A stretch of 64,000 bases of DNA from Bdellovibrionales bacterium (lineage in GTDB: Bacteria; Bdellovibrionota; UBA1018; CAIMNF01): the NCBI GenBank assembly GCA_947502835.1, contig CANNBJ010000002.1, positions 62,001 through 126,000 of the forward strand. The letters are read 5' to 3'. The notes beneath the pieces are model-generated. The model had not been told where the DNA came from, made no database searches, and saw nothing but the letters and a program-made list of their open reading frames with translations. Positions 62,505 through 64,000 of this stretch are shown piece after piece. Position numbers and translations under genes: made by a program. Position 1 is the first letter of the stretch, and each line of letters begins with the position of its first letter.

Positions 62505-63151
62505 GAGATCACCGCCTTCAATTCGTCCCATGCCTTTTTTCTGTCCTTTGCACCGAAAATCGCAGAACCCGCGACGAACACCTCGACTCCCGCATCCTTG
62601 CATGCCTTCGCGGTCACCGCATTGATTCCGCCATCAATTTCAATCAGAAAGGAAAGGCCCTTGGCTTTCTTCATTTCGGACAGCCATTTCACCTTTTCCA
62701 GCGACTCCGGCATGAACCCCTGCCCCCCGAACCCGGGTTCCACACTCATGACCAGAACGAGATCCAGTTCGGACAGATAGGGCTCGAGCATCGCTGCGGG
62801 AGTTGCGGGCTTGATGGAAATACCTGCCTTTTTCCCCGATTGGCGGATCATTCTCAGGAGCTCAGGCACCCGCTCCACCGCTTCCAGGTGAAACGTGATC
62901 ACATCCGCACCCGCACGCAAAAACCAGGGAATCATCTTCTCGGGCTCTTTGACCATGAGGTGGCAATCCAAGGTGCTCCTGGTTTTTGAGCGGATGGAAT
63001 TGACCACGACCGGACCGATGGTCAGGTTCGGAACAAAATGTCCGTCCATCACATCGACATGCAGCCAAGTGGCACCAAAGCCCTCGACCTCCTCGATTTC
63101 ATTTTGAAGTCGTGAAAAATCCGCCGACAGCAATGAGGGTGCAATGATCAT
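62501..63151 (-). CDS. rpe: Ribulose-phosphate 3-epimerase
   Basis: A 216-residue TIM-barrel metalloenzyme of the pentose phosphate pathway. Signature sequences: SLLSADFSRL near 6, HVDVMDGHFVPNLTIGP near 32 (metal His/Asp), DCHLMV near 64, VLVMSVEPGFGGQGF near 135 and EIDGGIN near 173. Normal length. Its start overlaps the fmt stop and its stop overlaps the hutH start, both as ATGA, so the three are strictly coupled. It supplies xylulose-5-phosphate for transketolase, also in this window. Confidence 0.96.
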   Translation of the reverse strand: MIIAPSLLSADFSRLQNEIEEVEGFGATWLHVDVMDGHFVPNLTIGPVVVNSIRSKTRSTLDCHLMVKEPEKMIPWFLRAGADVITFHLEAVERVPELLRMIRQSGKKAGISIKPATPAAMLEPYLSELDLVLVMSVEPGFGGQGFMPESLEKVKWLSEMKKAKGLSFLIEIDGGINAVTAKACKDAGVEVFVAGSAIFGAKDRKKAWDELKAVIS

Positions 63152-64000
63152 GTTTCAAAAACCTCCTTGAGACCGAGGGGCATTTCCAAACCCCGTCCCT
63201 GAAGACCATTGAGGAAATCCTGCCCGCTCACCGGCTTTTTGCCTTCCTCCTGAAGCTCCAAAATCTGATAAGCGCCCTGTCCGCACTGAAGGAACAATTC
63301 CCCCCCAAAGGTGTGAAGCATGCCCGCAGGCCCCGGACGTCCCGGAGTGAATGCGACAAGCCTTCCTTTTTTGATCTTGATCTTGATCCCGGCCAGGGTC
63401 TCGATTCTCGTCCCGGGCCAAGGATTCAACGCCCGCACGGCAAGGTCAATTTGCCTTGCAGGTTTTTTCCAGTCAAGAAGCTCCATTTCTTTCTGAAGCT
63501 TGTGAGCGTACGTGACCTTGGATTCATCCTGTGGAATTCCGGAAAGCGTTTTCTCCAAAAGCCCCTTCAAGGTGGGCACAATCAGTTTCGCTCCAAGTTC
63601 GCTCAACCGGTCATGAAGCGTCTCGGCGGTATCATCCATCCTGATCGGGGTACTCTCTTGAAGAAGAATGTCACCCGCATCGAGCTTTGGCACAATCTTC
63701 ATCGTCGTAATACCGGTTTCGGCATCCCCCGCCAAAATCGACCACTGGATCGGCGCGGCTCCACGCCACCTGGGCAAAAGAGAGGAGTGGATGTTGATGG
63801 TTCCAAAGCGCGGAGCCTCAATCACGGGAAGCTTCAGGATCTGGCCATACGCCACCACCACGATGAAATCCGGATCGAAGGAACGGATCCGTTCGATCTC
63901 CTCGGGAATCGAGACTTTTTCCGGAGTAAAGACAGGCACTCCGGCATCAAGGGCGACCTCTTTCACGGGGGATGCCTTGAGCTTCAAACCACGCCCCACA
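63148..64000 (-). CDS. fmt: Methionyl-tRNA formyltransferase, 5' end cut by window edge
   Basis: About 284 residues are visible; roughly the first 25-30 are outside the window. The first visible bases encode VGRGLKLKASPVKEVA, the conserved GRG-x-K segment after the N-terminal strand. The catalytic Asn-His-Asp set is seen: INIHSSLLPRWRGAAPIQW and KLDAGDIL. The C-terminal OB domain follows (about 205-280). Formylates Met-tRNA-fMet using 10-formyl-THF. The visible first Met in the frame is not the true start. Operon with rpe and hutH. Confidence 0.95.
   Translation of the reverse strand, partial: VGRGLKLKASPVKEVALDAGVPVFTPEKVSIPEEIERIRSFDPDFIVVVAYGQILKLPVIEAPRFGTINIHSSLLPRWRGAAPIQWSILAGDAETGITTMKIVPKLDAGDILLQESTPIRMDDTAETLHDRLSELGAKLIVPTLKGLLEKTLSGIPQDESKVTYAHKLQKEMELLDWKKPARQIDLAVRALNPWPGTRIETLAGIKIKIKKGRLVAFTPGRPGPAGMLHTFGGELFLQCGQGAYQILELQEEGKKPVSGQDFLNGLQGRGLEMPLGLKEVFET

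Noticed and set aside
1-64000. rRNA, tRNA, CRISPR arrays, insertion sequences, prophage, replication origin
   Set aside because: No tRNA cloverleaf, rRNA signature, spaced direct repeats, transposase or integrase genes, or DnaA-box cluster was seen on reading both strands; a short tRNA could still have been missed by eye.

Overview
The window looks like chromosome of a Gram-negative, flagellated bacterium related to Bdellovibrio (Bdellovibrionota / former Deltaproteobacteria). The evidence is three tandem short flagellins (277-281 aa, no variable middle domain), a dedicated MotA/MotB pair, several PilZ and GYF_2 proteins, many signal-peptide, lipoprotein and outer-membrane barrel genes, and very tight gene packing with frequent ATGA overlaps. 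This placement is inference from gene content. No rRNA, tRNA, CRISPR, IS or phage gene was seen.

Region 1-14.7 kb is mostly housekeeping: glpK (cut by the window edge) coupled to a HutG-like ureohydrolase; a GYF_2 membrane protein and two PilZ proteins; three small genes, the first two behind a sigma-28-like promoter; a TolQ/TolR pair; transketolase plus a GNAT acetyltransferase; UbiB-type kinase and RNase R; quinone-type PyrD; and a 23-residue lysine-rich microprotein with its own Shine-Dalgarno and terminator.

Region 14.8-19.3 kb holds the three flagellins with hairpins between them, followed by an RmlD-like reductase lacking the catalytic Tyr. Region 19.3-19.7 kb is a non-coding gap that appears to encode a 6S-like structured RNA on the minus strand. 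Region 19.7-25.7 kb holds a response regulator, rph and nadC, and on the other strand birA, a VWA protein and a barrel-like envelope protein.

Region 25.8-48 kb is dominated by three giant consecutive lipoproteins (about 1.8, 2.2 and 3.1 thousand residues). The first two carry FG-GAP/VCBS calcium-binding repeats. They are followed by a helical membrane-anchored protein.

The most unusual part is 49.3-54.1 kb. A sigma-28-like promoter precedes two paralogous membrane proteins with a periplasmic domain resembling the C-terminal half of FliF. The second continues after its membrane helix into a complete FliG-like region, and motA and motB follow. This reads as a compact motor in which a truncated FliF and FliG are one polypeptide, encoded directly with its stator. 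Downstream lie a PEGA/TPR lipoprotein, two large unrecognised proteins and a secreted subtilase in one coupled run. The window closes with hutH, rpe and fmt (cut) on the minus strand.
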